DNA of 64,000 bases, taken from NCBI RefSeq assembly GCF_030165005.1, contig NZ_JASNNW010000006.1:186001-250000 (forward strand), written 5' to 3'. Position numbers and translations under genes: made by a program. Positions 36,790 to 46,557 of the stretch are shown here, piece by piece (the first letter of the stretch is position 1; every line of letters begins with the position of its first letter). Source of the DNA: Blastococcus capsensis. Lineage in GTDB: Bacteria; Actinomycetota; Actinomycetes; Mycobacteriales; Geodermatophilaceae. Under the pieces are notes generated by a model. That model saw only the letters and a program-made list of their open reading frames with translations. It was not told the origin of the DNA and searched no databases.

Positions 36790-37380
36790 ATGGAGCAGCT
36801 CCCCCCGTACGGGGCCGTGGTACTGGCCGGCGGCCGGGCCGCTCGGCTCGGCGGCCAGCACAAACCGCAGCTCCGGGTCGGGGACCGTACGCTGCTCGCG
36901 GCTGCGCTGGCCGCCGTCGCCGACGCCACCTCCCGGGTGGTCGTCGGCCCGCCGCAGGACGTGCCGGCCGGGGTGATCCGCACCCGGGAGGACCCGCCCG
37001 GCGGCGGCCCGGTGTCCGCACTCCGGGCCGGGCTGGCCGCCGTGCAGACCGACGTCGTCGCCGTCCTGGCCGGCGACCTGCCGTTCGTCACCGGGTCGCT
37101 CATCGGGGAGCTCCGCCGGCGGCTGCACCGGGACGGCGTCCTCGTCGTCGACGACACCGGCCGCGATCAGGTCCTCCTCGGTGTCTGGCGGTCCGCGGCC
37201 CTGCGCCGCGCCGTGGGCGACCCGGCCGGCCCAACGGCCCTTTTCCGGGCGCTGTCCGACCTCGCGATCGACCGGTACCAGCCCCCGGTGGCACCGGGCG
37301 AGGCGCCGCCGTGGCTCGACTGCGACACCGCCGAGGAGCTCGCCCGGGCCCGGGAGGTAGCCACCCGCACTCCCGGGTAG
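36790..37380 (+). CDS. mobA: Molybdenum cofactor guanylyltransferase (MobA-like)
   Basis: 196 aa. Adds GMP to Mo-molybdopterin. VLAGGRAARLGGQHKPQL is the nucleotidyltransferase loop (usually LAGGxSxRMGxDK, here diverged), with EDPPGGGPVSALRAGL and VAVLAGDLPFVT (metal-binding Asp) and LDCDTAEEL at the end. Somewhat short but complete. Pairs with fdhD to make the bis-MGD cofactor. Confidence 0.88.
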   Translation: MEQLPPYGAVVLAGGRAARLGGQHKPQLRVGDRTLLAAALAAVADATSRVVVGPPQDVPAGVIRTREDPPGGGPVSALRAGLAAVQTDVVAVLAGDLPFVTGSLIGELRRRLHRDGVLVVDDTGRDQVLLGVWRSAALRRAVGDPAGPTALFRALSDLAIDRYQPPVAPGEAPPWLDCDTAEELARAREVATRTPG

Positions 37381-37389
37381 GGCCGGTCC

Positions 37390-38055
37390 ATGCGCATCGT
37401 CCTCGCCGGCGCCCACGGGCAGGTCGCCCGCCGCCTCGGCCGTCTGCTGTCCGACCGCGGCGACACCGTCCTCGGCCTCGTCCGCAATCCCGACCACCGG
37501 GCCGATCTGGAAGCCGACGGCGTCACGCCGGTGGTCCTCGACCTGGAGTCCGCCGCGGTCGACCAGGTCGCCGACGTCGCGTCCGGGGCCGACGCCGTGG
37601 TGTTCGCCGCGGGCGCGGGGCCGGGCAGCGGCGCCGCCCGCAAGGACACCGTCGACCGCGGCGCGGCCGTCCTGCTCGCCGACGCAGCCGAGCGGGCCGG
37701 GGTCCGCAGCTACCTCCTCGTCTCCTCCATGGGCGCCGACCTGGTCGCCGACGGGGCCTCACCCGAGGGCGTCGACGAGGTCTTCACCGCCTACCTGCGG
37801 GCGAAGCTGGCCGCGGAGCAGGACCTGCTGGCCCGTCCGGGCCTCGCGGTGACGGTGCTGCGGCCGGGCGGCCTCACCGACGATGAGGGGACCGGGCGGG
37901 TCACGCTCGACCGGCACGTCGAGCGCGGCGAGATCCCCCGCGACGACGTGGCCGCGGTGCTGCTCGCGTTCCTGGACTCGCCGCGGGAGGGCGCCGTCGT
38001 CGAACTCGTCGCCGGGAAGACGCCCGTGGCCGAGGCGGTCGCGTCCGTGCCGTGA
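37390..38055 (+). CDS. NAD(P)-binding SDR-family protein (YwnB/HSCARG-like)
   Basis: 221 aa. Rossmann start RIVLAGAHGQVARRLGRLLSDRGDTVLGLVRNPDH; VLDLESAAVDQVADVASGADAVVFAAG; no classical catalytic Tyr-x-x-x-Lys but YLRAKLAAEQDLL occupies a similar position. Belongs to atypical NAD(P)H-binding proteins acting as reductases or redox sensors. ATG 37390, 9 bases after mobA, so probably cotranscribed, though no role in Mo metabolism is evident. Convergent with truA. Confidence 0.85.
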   Translation: MRIVLAGAHGQVARRLGRLLSDRGDTVLGLVRNPDHRADLEADGVTPVVLDLESAAVDQVADVASGADAVVFAAGAGPGSGAARKDTVDRGAAVLLADAAERAGVRSYLLVSSMGADLVADGASPEGVDEVFTAYLRAKLAAEQDLLARPGLAVTVLRPGGLTDDEGTGRVTLDRHVERGEIPRDDVAAVLLAFLDSPREGAVVELVAGKTPVAEAVASVP

Positions 38056-38100
38056 GCGGGATGCCCGGTCTGCTGGACCGGCTGTTCGACGGCCGGCCCG

Positions 38101-38946
38101 TCAGGCCCGCCGGGCGCGGGTGACCTCGGTGCGGGCGGCGAGATCGGCGTCGGGGGGATAGTCCACCGCGACCAGGGTCAGGCCGTGCGCCGGCGCAACC
38201 GGCACCTCGCTGGACCGCTCGGTGCGGGAGAGCAGGCTCGCCGGCCAGTCCAGCGGCCGACGTCCTTCTCCGACGGCGATCAGCCCGCCGACGAGGCTGC
38301 GCACCATCGAATGGCAGAACGCGTCCGCCGACGCATCGATCCGAACCGTCTGCGAGCCGTCGTCCTCCAGGTGCCGTGCCGCCGTCAGCCGCAGCAGCGT
38401 CCGGATCGTCGTCGCGCCTTCCCGCCGCCGGCAGTAGGCCGCGAAGTCGTTCTGACCGAGCAGCAGCGCGGCCGCGAGGTCCATGGCGGCTGCGTCGAGG
38501 CGCCGGGGCCAGGCGGCCGTGTCGGCCCGGCGCAGCGGGGATGGACCCGCTGGGTCGTCGGTGAGCCGGTAGACGTAGTGGCGGGCCAGCGCGCCGAACC
38601 GCGCGTCGAACGCCGGGTGGGCCTCCGTCACGGCCCGGACGGCGATGTCGGGCGGCAGCACCCCGCGGAGCCGGCGGAGGAGCTTGGGGCCCTGCTCCGC
38701 CCAGACCATGGCGGGCACGTCCACGTGCACCACCTGGCCGGTCGCGTGCACGCCGGCGTCGGTGCGGCCGGCGACGGTCAGCTCCACGTCGCCGCGCAGC
38801 ACGGTCGACAGGCCTTGCTCGAGCGCGGCCTGCACGGTGCGCACCGCCGGCTGACGGGCCCAGCCGTGGAAGCCCGTGCCGTTGTACTGCACGTCCATGC
38901 GAAGACGGATGAGCCCGCCACCGGTGTCGGTGGCGGGCTCATCCAT
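38101..38946 (-). CDS. truA: tRNA pseudouridine(38-40) synthase
   Basis: 281 aa. YNGTGFHGWARQP at the start, catalytic Asp in AGRTDAGVHATGQV (about 75), ARHYVYRL, FAAYCRRRE and DAFCHSMVRSLVGGLIAVGEG are TruA motifs. Start at ATG 38946 keeps the IRLRMDVQYNG strand that begins most TruA proteins; ATG 38898 would cut it. The first 12 codons after the start form a perfect 15-bp RNA hairpin, unusual for a coding start. Follows the rpoA-rplQ operon, as in mycobacteria. Confidence 0.93.
   Translation of the reverse strand: MDEPATDTGGGLIRLRMDVQYNGTGFHGWARQPAVRTVQAALEQGLSTVLRGDVELTVAGRTDAGVHATGQVVHVDVPAMVWAEQGPKLLRRLRGVLPPDIAVRAVTEAHPAFDARFGALARHYVYRLTDDPAGPSPLRRADTAAWPRRLDAAAMDLAAALLLGQNDFAAYCRRREGATTIRTLLRLTAARHLEDDGSQTVRIDASADAFCHSMVRSLVGGLIAVGEGRRPLDWPASLLSRTERSSEVPVAPAHGLTLVAVDYPPDADLAARTEVTRARRA
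38908..38943 (-). terminator. Perfect 15-bp hairpin inside the truA start
   Basis: GATGAGCCCGCCACC (38908-38922) pairs with GGTGGCGGGCTCATC (38929-38943) around a 6-base loop. It encodes DEPATDTGGGLI of TruA but has the look of the terminator that should end the rplQ transcript. Read as RNA it would bury the truA start codon region. Confidence 0.5.
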
Positions 38947-38986
38947 GTCGCGCTCGGCGGTCAGCGGGCGATCGCGTTCTCGAGTG

Positions 38987-39376
38987 TCACTGCGGGTCGG
39001 GCGCGGCGTCGCCGCCCTGGTACTGCCGGCCGGCGGTCGCGGCGTCACCGAGCTCGGCGGCCTCGACCTCGGCCGCTGCGGCGCTCGCGAGCTCCGGCGA
39101 CAGCGCGGGGTCCTCGACGATCGCGGCGTTCTGCCGCTCCGGCTGAGGGGTGACCTCGCCGTCGTCCTGACGGTCGCCGTCGGGGTTGAAGAGGTCGGTC
39201 ACGACCTCCTGCGCCTCGTCGGTGACGCTCGGGTGGGTGGGCGACGACTCGACCACGGCCGGCGAGGTGTCCCCGCCAGGCCCGGTGACCTCACCCTCGA
39301 ACGTGGCTCCCTGGTCGCCGCCACCGGCGGACACGCCGGCCGCGCCCGCACCGGCGACGTTCTCGGGGTTGCTCAT
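38987..39376 (-). CDS. Small acidic, disordered hypothetical protein coupled to rplQ
   Basis: 129 aa. ATG 39376 overlaps the rplQ stop (ATGA), and GC-rich codon use continues, so it is probably translated. Composition is rich in Ala, Gly, Glu, Asp and Pro with no Cys and no predicted fold: [59 protein letters not shown]. No membrane or signal segment. No family recognised. It sits where other actinobacteria go from rplQ directly to truA. Confidence 0.55.
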   Translation of the reverse strand: MSNPENVAGAGAAGVSAGGGDQGATFEGEVTGPGGDTSPAVVESSPTHPSVTDEAQEVVTDLFNPDGDRQDDGEVTPQPERQNAAIVEDPALSPELASAAAAEVEAAELGDAATAGRQYQGGDAAPDPQ

Positions 39377-40014
39377 CGTGCGTCCGTGCCCTCGTCGTCG
39401 GCGGCCGGCGCCTCGGCGACGACCTCGTCCGGGGTGTCCGCGGAGTCAGCGCTGTCCGAGTCGGCACTGTCGACCGAGTCGGCACTGTCGACCGAGTCGG
39501 CACTGTCGACCGAGTCGGCGGAGTCGCTCGGCTCGACGGTGGCCGGCTCGGCGGTGTCGGCGGCGACCTCACCGGCGGCGGAGGCGGCACCAGCCCCCGC
39601 GGCGAACTTCGTGCCGCGCGCTCGCTCGGCCTCGCCGACGGCCTGCTGCCCGACGGTCAGGGCCTCGACGAGCTCGATGACCGCCATGGGGGCGTTGTCG
39701 CCCTTGCGGGGGCCCACCTTGGTGATCCGGGTGTAGCCACCGGGACGGTTCTCGTAGCGAGGACCGATCTCGGCGAAGAGGGTGTGGACGACGTCCTTGT
39801 CACGGATGGTCGTCATGACCTGACGACGAGCGTGGAGGTCACCGCGCTTGGCGAACGTCACCAGCTTCTCGGCCAGGGGACGCAGGCGCTTCGCCTTGGT
39901 CTCGGTGGTGGTGATCCGCCCGTGCTCGAACAGCGAGGTGGCCAGGTTCGCCAGCATCAACCGCTCGTGCGCGGGGGACCCGCCGAGACGGGGGCCCTTG
40001 GTGGGGGTGGGCAT
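39373..40014 (-). CDS. rplQ: 50S ribosomal protein L17 with long acidic C-terminal extension
   Basis: 213 aa against about 120 for E. coli L17. Core (1-120): [81 protein letters not shown]. Residues about 130-213 are Ala/Glu-rich and contain SVDSAD repeats from three exact 18-bp DNA repeats (39457-39510). Actinobacterial L17 often has some extension; this one is long and repetitive. Downstream of rpoA. Confidence 0.96.
   Translation of the reverse strand: MPTPTKGPRLGGSPAHERLMLANLATSLFEHGRITTTETKAKRLRPLAEKLVTFAKRGDLHARRQVMTTIRDKDVVHTLFAEIGPRYENRPGGYTRITKVGPRKGDNAPMAVIELVEALTVGQQAVGEAERARGTKFAAGAGAASAAGEVAADTAEPATVEPSDSADSVDSADSVDSADSVDSADSDSADSADTPDEVVAEAPAADDEGTDAR
39457..39510 (-). repeat. 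Three tandem 18-bp repeats within rplQ
   Basis: CGAGTCGGCACTGTCGAC three times in exact copy, with degenerate copies either side, encoding VDSADS on the minus strand. Likely prone to copy-number change by slippage without breaking the frame. Confidence 0.9.
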
Positions 40015-40169
40015 GTCGGTCCTTCCTCAGGCGGCCGGGCGCTCTCTGCCGGCTGCATCCGTGATGCTGCTGTCGTCCGTACTGCGGTGGTGCTGCACTG
40101 CTCGTGGCGCCAGTGTGGCGCGCCCCGGGGCCGGGCCGGACGGCGGGGTGGCCGCCCGGCCCGCGCCGC

Positions 40170-41246
40170 TCAGAGCTGCTCGGTCTCCTGGTAGGAGCCC
40201 TCGTCGTACTGCGCCTGGTCGTAGCCGGCGGCGTACTCGCCGGTGCCCTGGTACGCGTCGGTCTCGTAGCCCTCGTCGTAGCTCTCGATCGACGTGGGGA
40301 TGAACCCGGGCGGGCTGTCCTTGAGGGCCAGGCCCATGGCCGCCAGCTTCATCTTGACCTCGTCGATGGACTTGGCCCCGAAGTTCCGGATGTCCAGCAG
40401 GTCGGCCTCGGAACGGGTGACGAGCTCACCGACGGTGTGCACGCCCTCGCGCTTGAGGCAGTTGTAGGACCGGACGGTGAGGTCCATGTCCTCGATCGGC
40501 ATCGAGAAGTTGGCGATGTCGGCGGCCTCGGCCGGGCTCGGCCCGACCTCGATGCCCTCGGCCTCGATGTTGAGCTCGCGCAGCAGGCCGAACAGCTCGA
40601 CCAGGGTCGACCCCGCCGAGGCGATGGCGTCCCGCGGGGCGATCGACGGCTTGCTCTCGACGTCGACGACCAGACGGTCGAAGTCGGTGCGCTGCTCGAC
40701 GCGGGTCGCCTCGACGGCGTAGGTGACCTTCAGGACCGGCGAGTAGATCGAGTCCACGGGAATCCGGCCGATCTCCTGGCCGGGCTGCTTGTTCTGCGGC
40801 GCGGGCACGTAGCCCCGGCCCCGCTCGACGACGAGCTCGATCTCGAGCCGGCCCTTCCCGTTCAGCGTGGCGATGTGCAGCTCCGGGTTGTGCACCTCGA
40901 CACCGGCCGGCGGAGCGATGTCCGCGGCGGTCACCTCACCGGGGCCCTGCTTGCGCAGGTACATGGTCACCGGCTCGTCGGAGTCGGAGCTGACCACGAG
41001 ACCCTTGAGGTTGAGGATGATCTCGGTGACGTCCTCCTTCACCCCCGGCACGGTGGTGAACTCGTGCAGGGTGCCCTCGATGCGGATGCTGGTGACCGCG
41101 GCACCCGGGATGGAGGACAGCAGGGTCCGCCGCAGGGAGTTGCCGAGGGTGTAGCCGAAACCCGGCTCGAGCGGCTCGATGATGAACCGCGAGCGCTGCT
41201 CCGAGATGGTCTCCTCGGTCAGCGTCGGGCGCTGTGCGATGAGCAT
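40170..41246 (-). CDS. rpoA: RNA polymerase alpha subunit
   Basis: 358 aa. N-terminal dimerisation domain ([41 protein letters not shown]) and C-terminal domain about 250-315 ([39 protein letters not shown]) that contacts DNA and activators. The last 40 residues are an acidic Tyr/Asp/Glu-rich tail, common in actinobacteria. ATG 41246. Between rpsD and rplQ as usual. Confidence 0.98.
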   Translation of the reverse strand: MLIAQRPTLTEETISEQRSRFIIEPLEPGFGYTLGNSLRRTLLSSIPGAAVTSIRIEGTLHEFTTVPGVKEDVTEIILNLKGLVVSSDSDEPVTMYLRKQGPGEVTAADIAPPAGVEVHNPELHIATLNGKGRLEIELVVERGRGYVPAPQNKQPGQEIGRIPVDSIYSPVLKVTYAVEATRVEQRTDFDRLVVDVESKPSIAPRDAIASAGSTLVELFGLLRELNIEAEGIEVGPSPAEAADIANFSMPIEDMDLTVRSYNCLKREGVHTVGELVTRSEADLLDIRNFGAKSIDEVKMKLAAMGLALKDSPPGFIPTSIESYDEGYETDAYQGTGEYAAGYDQAQYDEGSYQETEQL

Positions 41247-41352
41247 TGCTTCTCCTTCAGGTCCTCCGGCACCCGCCATATGACGCCGTGAGGGATGGTG
41301 CTGGCTCCGGCGGGCATCTGTCCGCCCGCCGGAGCCGGTGGTGCTGTGGGGC

Positions 41353-41979
41353 CTACTTCGAGTACAGCTCGACGATCAGCTGTTCCTGGACCGGGGTGTC
41401 GATCACCTGACGGGCCGGGATGGTGTGCACGAGCACGCGCAGCTGGCTGCTGATGACCTCCAGCCACGGCGGCACGGGGCGCTCGCCGGCGCGGGCCTGG
41501 GCGATCTCGAACGGCAGCATGGTGCGCGACTTCTCCGCGACCTCGACGATGTCGTTCTCGCCCACCCGGTAGGACGGGATGTCGACCTTGCGGCCGTTCA
41601 CCCGGATGTGGCCGTGGCGCACCAGCTGGCGGGCCATGTCGCGGGATTCGGCGAAGCCGGCCCGGTAGACCACGTTGTCCAGCCGCGACTCCAGGATCTG
41701 GAGCAGGACCTCGCCGGTCTTGCCGGTCTTGCGGTTGGCCTCTTCGTAGTACCCGCGGAACTGCTTCTCCAGCACGCCGTAGATGCGGCGGGCCTTCTGC
41801 TTCTCGCGCAGCTGGAGCAGGTACTCGCTGTCCTTGGTGCGGCCGCGGCCGTGCTCGCCCGGCGGGTAGGGCCGGATCTCGATCGGGCACTTCGCGGACT
41901 CGCACTTGCTGCCCTTGAGGAACAGCTTCATCTTCTCGCGCCTGCAGAGGCGGCAATCGGCTCCGGTGTAACGGGCCAC
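41353..41979 (-). CDS. rpsD: 30S ribosomal protein S4 (zinc-binding form)
   Basis: 208 aa. Primary 16S-binding protein. Four N-terminal Cys (ADCRLCRRE at 9 and 12; [11 protein letters not shown]) form a zinc site. S4 RNA-binding domain about 95-155: [39 protein letters not shown]. Ends [10 protein letters not shown] and QLIVELYSK. Confidence 0.98.
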   Translation of the reverse strand: MARYTGADCRLCRREKMKLFLKGSKCESAKCPIEIRPYPPGEHGRGRTKDSEYLLQLREKQKARRIYGVLEKQFRGYYEEANRKTGKTGEVLLQILESRLDNVVYRAGFAESRDMARQLVRHGHIRVNGRKVDIPSYRVGENDIVEVAEKSRTMLPFEIAQARAGERPVPPWLEVISSQLRVLVHTIPARQVIDTPVQEQLIVELYSK

Positions 41980-42014
41980 GTCAAATACTCCTGTTTCGTC
42001 TCGTCAGTGACCGG

Positions 42015-42422
42015 TCAGACCCGGCGGCGCTTCTTGGGCCGGCAGCCGTTGTGCGGCTGCGGCGTCACGTCCTGGATCTGCCCGACCTCGAGGCCGGTGG
42101 CCTGCAGGGAGCGGATGGCCGTCTCGCGACCGGAACCAGGGCCCTTCACGAAGACGTCGACCTTGCGCATGCCGTGCTCCTGCGCCTTGCGCGCGGCGTT
42201 CTCGGCAGCCATCTGCGCCGCGAACGGCGTGGACTTGCGCGAGCCCTTGAAGCCGACGTGGCCGGCGGAAGCCCAGCTGATCACGTTCCCGTTCGGATCG
42301 GTGATCGACACGATCGTGTTGTTGAACGTGCTCTTGATGTGCGCGGCGCCGTGGGCGACGTTCTTCTTCTCCTTGCGGCGGACCTTCTTGGCACCTGCCG
42401 CGGTGCGAGCCCTGGGAGGCAT
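42015..42422 (-). CDS. rpsK: 30S ribosomal protein S11
   Basis: 135 aa. [70 protein letters not shown] and the end [19 protein letters not shown] are canonical. Confidence 0.98.
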   Translation of the reverse strand: MPPRARTAAGAKKVRRKEKKNVAHGAAHIKSTFNNTIVSITDPNGNVISWASAGHVGFKGSRKSTPFAAQMAAENAARKAQEHGMRKVDVFVKGPGSGRETAIRSLQATGLEVGQIQDVTPQPHNGCRPKKRRRV

Positions 42423-42539
42423 GTCTCTCCGGTTTCCTTCAGTTGCTGTGGCCTGGGGGTGCTGCTGAAGAGCAGCACACGTCTCGCACCGTCACTCCCG
42501 CCCTCACGGGTCGCTGTGACAGCACGTCGACGTGCTGGG

Positions 42540-42914
42540 TCAGCGAGCCTTCTTCTTGCCCGCGATGGTCTTGCGCGGGCCCTTGCTCGAGCGCGCGTTG
42601 GTCTTGGTGCGCTGACCGTGCACCGGGAGACCGCGGCGGTGCCGCAGGCCCTGGTAGCAACCGATCTCGATCTTCCGGCGGATGTCGCCGGCGACCTCGC
42701 GACGGAGGTCACCTTCGACGCGGAAGTGCTCGTCGATGTAGTCACGCAGCTTCAGCAGGTCCTCGTCACTGAGGTCCTTGGCTCGCAGGTCCGGGCTGAC
42801 GCCCGTCGCGGCCAGGGTCTCCTTGGCGTGGTGCTTGCCGATGCCGTAGATGTAGGTGAGCGCGATCTCCATCCGCTTCTCGCGGGGCAGGTCGACGCCG
42901 GCCAGTCGTGCCAT
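42540..42914 (-). CDS. rpsM: 30S ribosomal protein S13
   Basis: 124 aa from ATG 42914. [72 protein letters not shown] and a Lys-rich tail. Usual neighbour of rpmJ and rpsK. Confidence 0.98.
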   Translation of the reverse strand: MARLAGVDLPREKRMEIALTYIYGIGKHHAKETLAATGVSPDLRAKDLSDEDLLKLRDYIDEHFRVEGDLRREVAGDIRRKIEIGCYQGLRHRRGLPVHGQRTKTNARSSKGPRKTIAGKKKAR

Positions 42915-42928
42915 GTTCCGGTACTCCC

Positions 42929-43042
42929 TCAGCCCTGGCGCTGCTTGTGCCGGGCGTTGTCGCAGATGACCATGACCCGGCCGTGCCGGCGGATCACCTT
43001 GCACTTGTCGCAGATTGTCTTCACCGACGGCTGGACCTTCAC
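42929..43042 (-). CDS. rpmJ: 50S ribosomal protein L36 (zinc-binding form)
   Basis: 37 aa, too short for many gene finders. From GTG 43042 it reads [20 protein letters not shown] followed by [16 protein letters not shown]. Three Cys and one His (11, 14, 27, 32) make the zinc ribbon. Located between infA and rpsM as in nearly all bacteria. Confidence 0.96.
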   Translation of the reverse strand: MKVQPSVKTICDKCKVIRRHGRVMVICDNARHKQRQG

Positions 43043-43107
43043 CGGTGCCGCCCCTCATTCCTCAGATCGATGTGCCGGGATCCGGGCGTGCTGCCCGGAC
43101 CGGACGG

Positions 43108-43329
43108 TCACTTGTAGCGGTAGACGATGCGACCGCGCGTCAGGTCGTAGGGCGAGAGCTCCACGACCACGCGGTCCTCGGGCAGGATGCGGATGTAGTG
43201 CTGCCGCATCTTGCCGCTGATGTGGGCGAGCACCCGGTGCCCGTTCTGCAGCTCGACCCGGAACATCGCATTGGGCAGCGGCTCGACGACGCGACCCTCG
43301 ACCTCGATGGCCCCGTCCTTCTTCGCCAT
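43108..43329 (-). CDS. infA: Translation initiation factor IF-1
   Basis: 73 aa, OB fold. [51 protein letters not shown] and [17 protein letters not shown] are canonical. First gene of the infA-rpmJ-rpsM-rpsK-rpsD-rpoA-rplQ unit. Confidence 0.98.
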   Translation of the reverse strand: MAKKDGAIEVEGRVVEPLPNAMFRVELQNGHRVLAHISGKMRQHYIRILPEDRVVVELSPYDLTRGRIVYRYK

Positions 43330-43500
43330 GCCCTACACGCGCTCCCTGACTCGGTGGTACTGGATCCTCGTGCGCCCACGCCGGTACCCGGCTGGATGCA
43401 CGCGGAGATTGCAGAACAGGTGGTGCTGACGCTCTCGCAGAGGGCGTTCCCGGTCATGCGGCCACAGCACGACGGAGGAACGGCGCTAGCGCCACAGAAG

Positions 43501-43530
43501 ATCGTACCCCGCTGCCCCACGCGTCACCAA
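43501..43530 (-). promoter_or_regulatory. Promoter of the infA-rpoA operon
   Basis: Minus strand TTGGTG (-35, 43525-43530), 18-base spacer, TACGAT (-10, 43501-43506). Predicted start near 43494 gives a leader of about 165 bases before infA. It lies in the 245-base gap after map, which holds nothing else I recognise. Confidence 0.6.
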
Positions 43531-43574
43531 CCCGCCCCCGATGAGGGCTGGGCCACGCTCGGCGCGTGAGCGCC

Positions 43575-44378
43575 CTAGGTGCGCGGGGTGATGCCGAACG
43601 GAGCGAGCCCCGCCACGCCACCGTCCTCGGCCGTGAGGACCCACGGGCCCTCCGGCGTGATCGCCACCGAGTGCTCGAAGTGCGCGGCCCGGGATCCGTC
43701 CTTCGTGACCACGGTCCACCCGTCCTCGAGCTCGACGGTCGCGGGGTCGCCGACCGTCACCATCGGCTCGATGGCCAGCACAAGCCCGGGGACCAGCTTC
43801 GGGCCCCTGCCTGGCCGCCCGTAGTTCAGGACGTGCGGGTCCTGGTGCATCTCCGTGCCGATGCCGTGGCCGCCGTAGTTGTCGACGATCCCGTACCTGT
43901 GCGACTCCGCGGTGATGATCTCCTCGACGGCGTGGCTGATGTCGGTCAGCCGGCCGCCCGCGACGGCCCGGGCCAGCCCGGCCCACATCGAGCGCTCGGT
44001 CACCTCCAGCAGCGCGGCGTCCCCGGCCGAGGGCTCCCCCACCGTGACGGTGACGGCGGAGTCGCTGTGCCAGCCGTCGAGGATCGCGCCGCAGTCGATC
44101 GAGATGTTGTCGCCCGCTGCCAGCCGGCGCTCCGGGTTCGGGATGCCGTGGACGATCTCCTCGTTGATCGACGCGCAGATCGTCCCGGTGAAGCCGTGGT
44201 AACCCAGGAAGTTGGGCACGGCGCCGCGCGAGCGGATGTAGTCCTCCGCCACGGCGTCGAGCTCACCGGTGCTGACCCCGGGCGCGACGGCGGCCTTGAC
44301 GGCCTTGAGCGCCCCGGCCGTGATCAGCCCCGAGGCACGCATGAGCTCGATCTCGTGCGCGGTCTTGATCTGGATCAT
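43575..44378 (-). CDS. map: Methionine aminopeptidase
   Basis: 267 aa. Removes initiator Met. FLGYHGFTGTICASINEEIVHGIP, metal ligands in NISIDCGAILDGWHSDSAVT, GGHGIGTEMHQDPHVLNYG, VLAIEPMVTVG and FEHSVAITPEGPWVLT are all present. Start at ATG 44378 (MIQIKTAHEIELMRASG) by homology and a GGAG seven bases upstream; ATG 44432 would add 18 residues. Downstream of adk. Confidence 0.95.
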   Translation of the reverse strand: MIQIKTAHEIELMRASGLITAGALKAVKAAVAPGVSTGELDAVAEDYIRSRGAVPNFLGYHGFTGTICASINEEIVHGIPNPERRLAAGDNISIDCGAILDGWHSDSAVTVTVGEPSAGDAALLEVTERSMWAGLARAVAGGRLTDISHAVEEIITAESHRYGIVDNYGGHGIGTEMHQDPHVLNYGRPGRGPKLVPGLVLAIEPMVTVGDPATVELEDGWTVVTKDGSRAAHFEHSVAITPEGPWVLTAEDGGVAGLAPFGITPRT

Positions 44379-44470
44379 GCGTCCACTCCACTTCGCCAGC
44401 AGCGGGATGCGACCGAGGATTCCTGTCGTCATCTGCCGCGCTGCTCCTTCACCGGGCCCGGAGGCCGGCG

Positions 44471-45085
44471 TCAGTCGGTGGCCGGCTGCCCGGCCTCGCC
44501 GTCCCCGTCGACACCCAGCGCGCGCAGCGCGCGGGCAGTGACCTCCTCGACCGCACCGATCGCGTCGATCCGGGCCAGCAGGCCATCCTCCTCGTAGAAG
44601 CTGGAGAGCGGGGCCGTCTGTTCCCGGTACACCGCGAGCCGGTGCCGGACGGTCTCGGGCTTGTCGTCGTCGCGCTGCACCTCCTGGCCGTCGACGATCA
44701 TCCGCCGCCCGGAGAGCCGGCGGACCAGCTCCTCCTCGTCGACGACGAGCTCGAGGACCCGGTCCAGCGCGTGCCCGAGCTCGCCGAGCGACTCCCGGAG
44801 CTGTTCGGCCTGCGGAATGCTGCGCGGGAAGCCGTCCAGCAGGAACCCTGCCTTGGCGTCCGGTTCGGCCAGCCGGTCCTTGACCATCGCGACGGTGATC
44901 TCGTCGGGGACGAGGTTGCCGGCATCCAGGTAGGTCTTTACCTGCTTGCCGAGCTCGGTCTGGCCGCTCACGTTCGCCCGGAAGATGTCTCCCGTCGAGA
45001 TCGCGGGCACGCCCAGCTCGCCGGCGATGATCTGCGCCTGGGTGCCCTTGCCCGCTCCGGGAGGGCCCAGGAGGACGACGCGCAC
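44471..45085 (-). CDS. adk: Adenylate kinase (short, zinc-free lid)
   Basis: 204 aa. P-loop [48 protein letters not shown] and a lid [25 protein letters not shown] lacking the four Cys of zinc-binding forms. Start GTG 45085 overlaps the secY stop by one base. Confidence 0.97.
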   Translation of the reverse strand: MRVVLLGPPGAGKGTQAQIIAGELGVPAISTGDIFRANVSGQTELGKQVKTYLDAGNLVPDEITVAMVKDRLAEPDAKAGFLLDGFPRSIPQAEQLRESLGELGHALDRVLELVVDEEELVRRLSGRRMIVDGQEVQRDDDKPETVRHRLAVYREQTAPLSSFYEEDGLLARIDAIGAVEEVTARALRALGVDGDGEAGQPATD

Positions 45086-46395
45086 TACTTCAGGAACCCT
45101 TCGTAGTTGCGCTGGTTGAGCTGCGTCTCGATCTGCTTCACCGTCTCCAACCCCACTCCGACCATGATCAGGACTGCGACCCCGCCGAAGGGGAAGTTCT
45201 GGTTCTGCCCCGGCTGCGTCACGGCCAGGAAGAAGTTCGGCAGGACGGCGACCAGGCCCAGGTAGATCGACCCGGGCAGGGTGATCCGCGACAGCACGTA
45301 CTGCAGGTACTCCGCGGTCGGCCGCCCGGGCCGGATGCCCGGGATGAAACCGCCGTACCGCTTCATGTCGTCGGCCCGCTCCTCGGGGTTGAACGTGATC
45401 GACACGTAGAAGTACGTGAAGAACACGATCAGACCGAAGAACACCGCGATGTGGACCGGGCTGCTCTGGTCGATGATGTAGCTCTCGAAGAACTGGCGGA
45501 CTCCGCCGGTCTCGCTGCCCTGCAGCTGGATGATCAGCTGCGGCAGGTACAGCAGCGACGACGCGAAGATGACCGGGATGACACCGGCCTGGTTCACCTT
45601 CAGCGGCAGGTAGGTGGAGGTACCGCCGTACATCCGGCGGCCGACCATGCGCTTGGCGTACTGGACGGGGATCCGGCGCTGCGCCTGCTCCACGTACACG
45701 ACCGTGCCGATGATCACGACGGCGAAGGCGCAGACGACGGCGAAGACGATGCCGCCGCGGGTCTGCAGGATCGAGCCGCCCTCGGCGGGGATGCGGGCCG
45801 CGATCGAGGTGAAGATCAGCACGGACATGCCGTTGCCGATCCCCTTCTCGGTGAGCAGCTCACCGAGCCACATGATCAGCGCGGTGCCGGCGGTCAGCGC
45901 GACCACCAGGACCACCGTCGTCCAGACCGACTGCGAGGGGATGATCGACGCGCTGCAGTTCGGGAACAGCTGACCGCTGCGCGCCAGGGCGATGATGCCG
46001 GTGCTCTGCAGGACGGCGAGCGCGATGGTGAGGTACCGGGTGTACTGGGTCAGCTTGGCCTGACCCGACTGCCCTTCCTTCTTCAGCTGCTCGAACCGTG
46101 GGATGACCACCACCAGCAGCTGCACGATGATGCTCGCCGTGATGTACGGCATGATCCCCAGCGCGAACACGCTCAACCGCAGCAGCGCGCCGCCGGAGAA
46201 CAGGTTCACCAGCGAGTAGATGTCGCGCTGGTCGGACGCCTGTGCCTGCTCGAGGCAGCTGTTGATCGCCTCCACCGAGACGCCAGGCCCCGGGACGGCG
46301 GCACCCAGCCGGTAGACGGCGATGATCGCCAGGGAGAACAGCAGCTTGCGCCGGAGGTCTGGCGTCCGGAACGCCGCGGCGAACGCCTGCAGCAC
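45085..46395 (-). CDS. secY: Protein translocase subunit SecY
   Basis: 436 aa, ten membrane helices. Channel of the Sec translocon. [24 protein letters not shown], the plug region, [40 protein letters not shown] and the cytoplasmic loop [31 protein letters not shown] are typical. Start GTG 46395. Separated from rplO by a 162-base gap with a repeat and a terminator. Confidence 0.97.
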   Translation of the reverse strand: MLQAFAAAFRTPDLRRKLLFSLAIIAVYRLGAAVPGPGVSVEAINSCLEQAQASDQRDIYSLVNLFSGGALLRLSVFALGIMPYITASIIVQLLVVVIPRFEQLKKEGQSGQAKLTQYTRYLTIALAVLQSTGIIALARSGQLFPNCSASIIPSQSVWTTVVLVVALTAGTALIMWLGELLTEKGIGNGMSVLIFTSIAARIPAEGGSILQTRGGIVFAVVCAFAVVIIGTVVYVEQAQRRIPVQYAKRMVGRRMYGGTSTYLPLKVNQAGVIPVIFASSLLYLPQLIIQLQGSETGGVRQFFESYIIDQSSPVHIAVFFGLIVFFTYFYVSITFNPEERADDMKRYGGFIPGIRPGRPTAEYLQYVLSRITLPGSIYLGLVAVLPNFFLAVTQPGQNQNFPFGGVAVLIMVGVGLETVKQIETQLNQRNYEGFLK

Positions 46396-46433
46396 GTGCC
46401 CTCCCCTGATCGGTCGAGTGAGGTTAGCAATGA

Positions 46434-46486
46434 AGAAGGACCCCCCTGCTCCCCGCCACTCGCAAGCTCGCGGCGAGGCCCTGCAG
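46434..46486 (+). repeat. Family R1 structured repeat, copy d, upstream of secY
   Basis: GAAGGACCCCCCTGC...CCCTGCAGG with the interior CCCCGCCACTCGCAAGCTCGCGGCG, in plus orientation inside the rplO-secY gap. Outer stem CCTGC/GCAGG. It interrupts the minus-strand spc operon. Confidence 0.55.
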
Positions 46487-46515
46487 GCGGGCCATGGCGG
46501 CACCGGGCAGCAGAC

Positions 46516-46550
46516 GACCCCCGCGGGCGCGATGCGCGCCCGCGGGGGTC
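46516..46550 (-). terminator. Terminator between rplO and secY
   Basis: Perfect 16-bp stem GACCCCCGCGGGCGCG (46516-46531) with CGCGCCCGCGGGGGTC (46535-46550) and a 3-base loop, seven bases after the rplO stop. Suggests secY-adk-map have their own promoter or depend on partial read-through. Confidence 0.8.
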
Positions 46551-46557
46551 GCCGGCG

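Noticed and set aside
40104-41291. Long plus-strand ORFs opposite rpoA, tuf, fusA, guaA and other conserved genes
   Set aside because: In GC-rich DNA antisense frames stay open by composition. Their translations are repetitive (Arg/Gly/Asp/His-rich) with no family motif, while the minus-strand genes are unmistakable.
44379-44432. Longer methionine aminopeptidase from ATG 44432
   Set aside because: Homologues begin near MIQIKT (ATG 44378), which also has a better-spaced GGAG. The longer form cannot be excluded.
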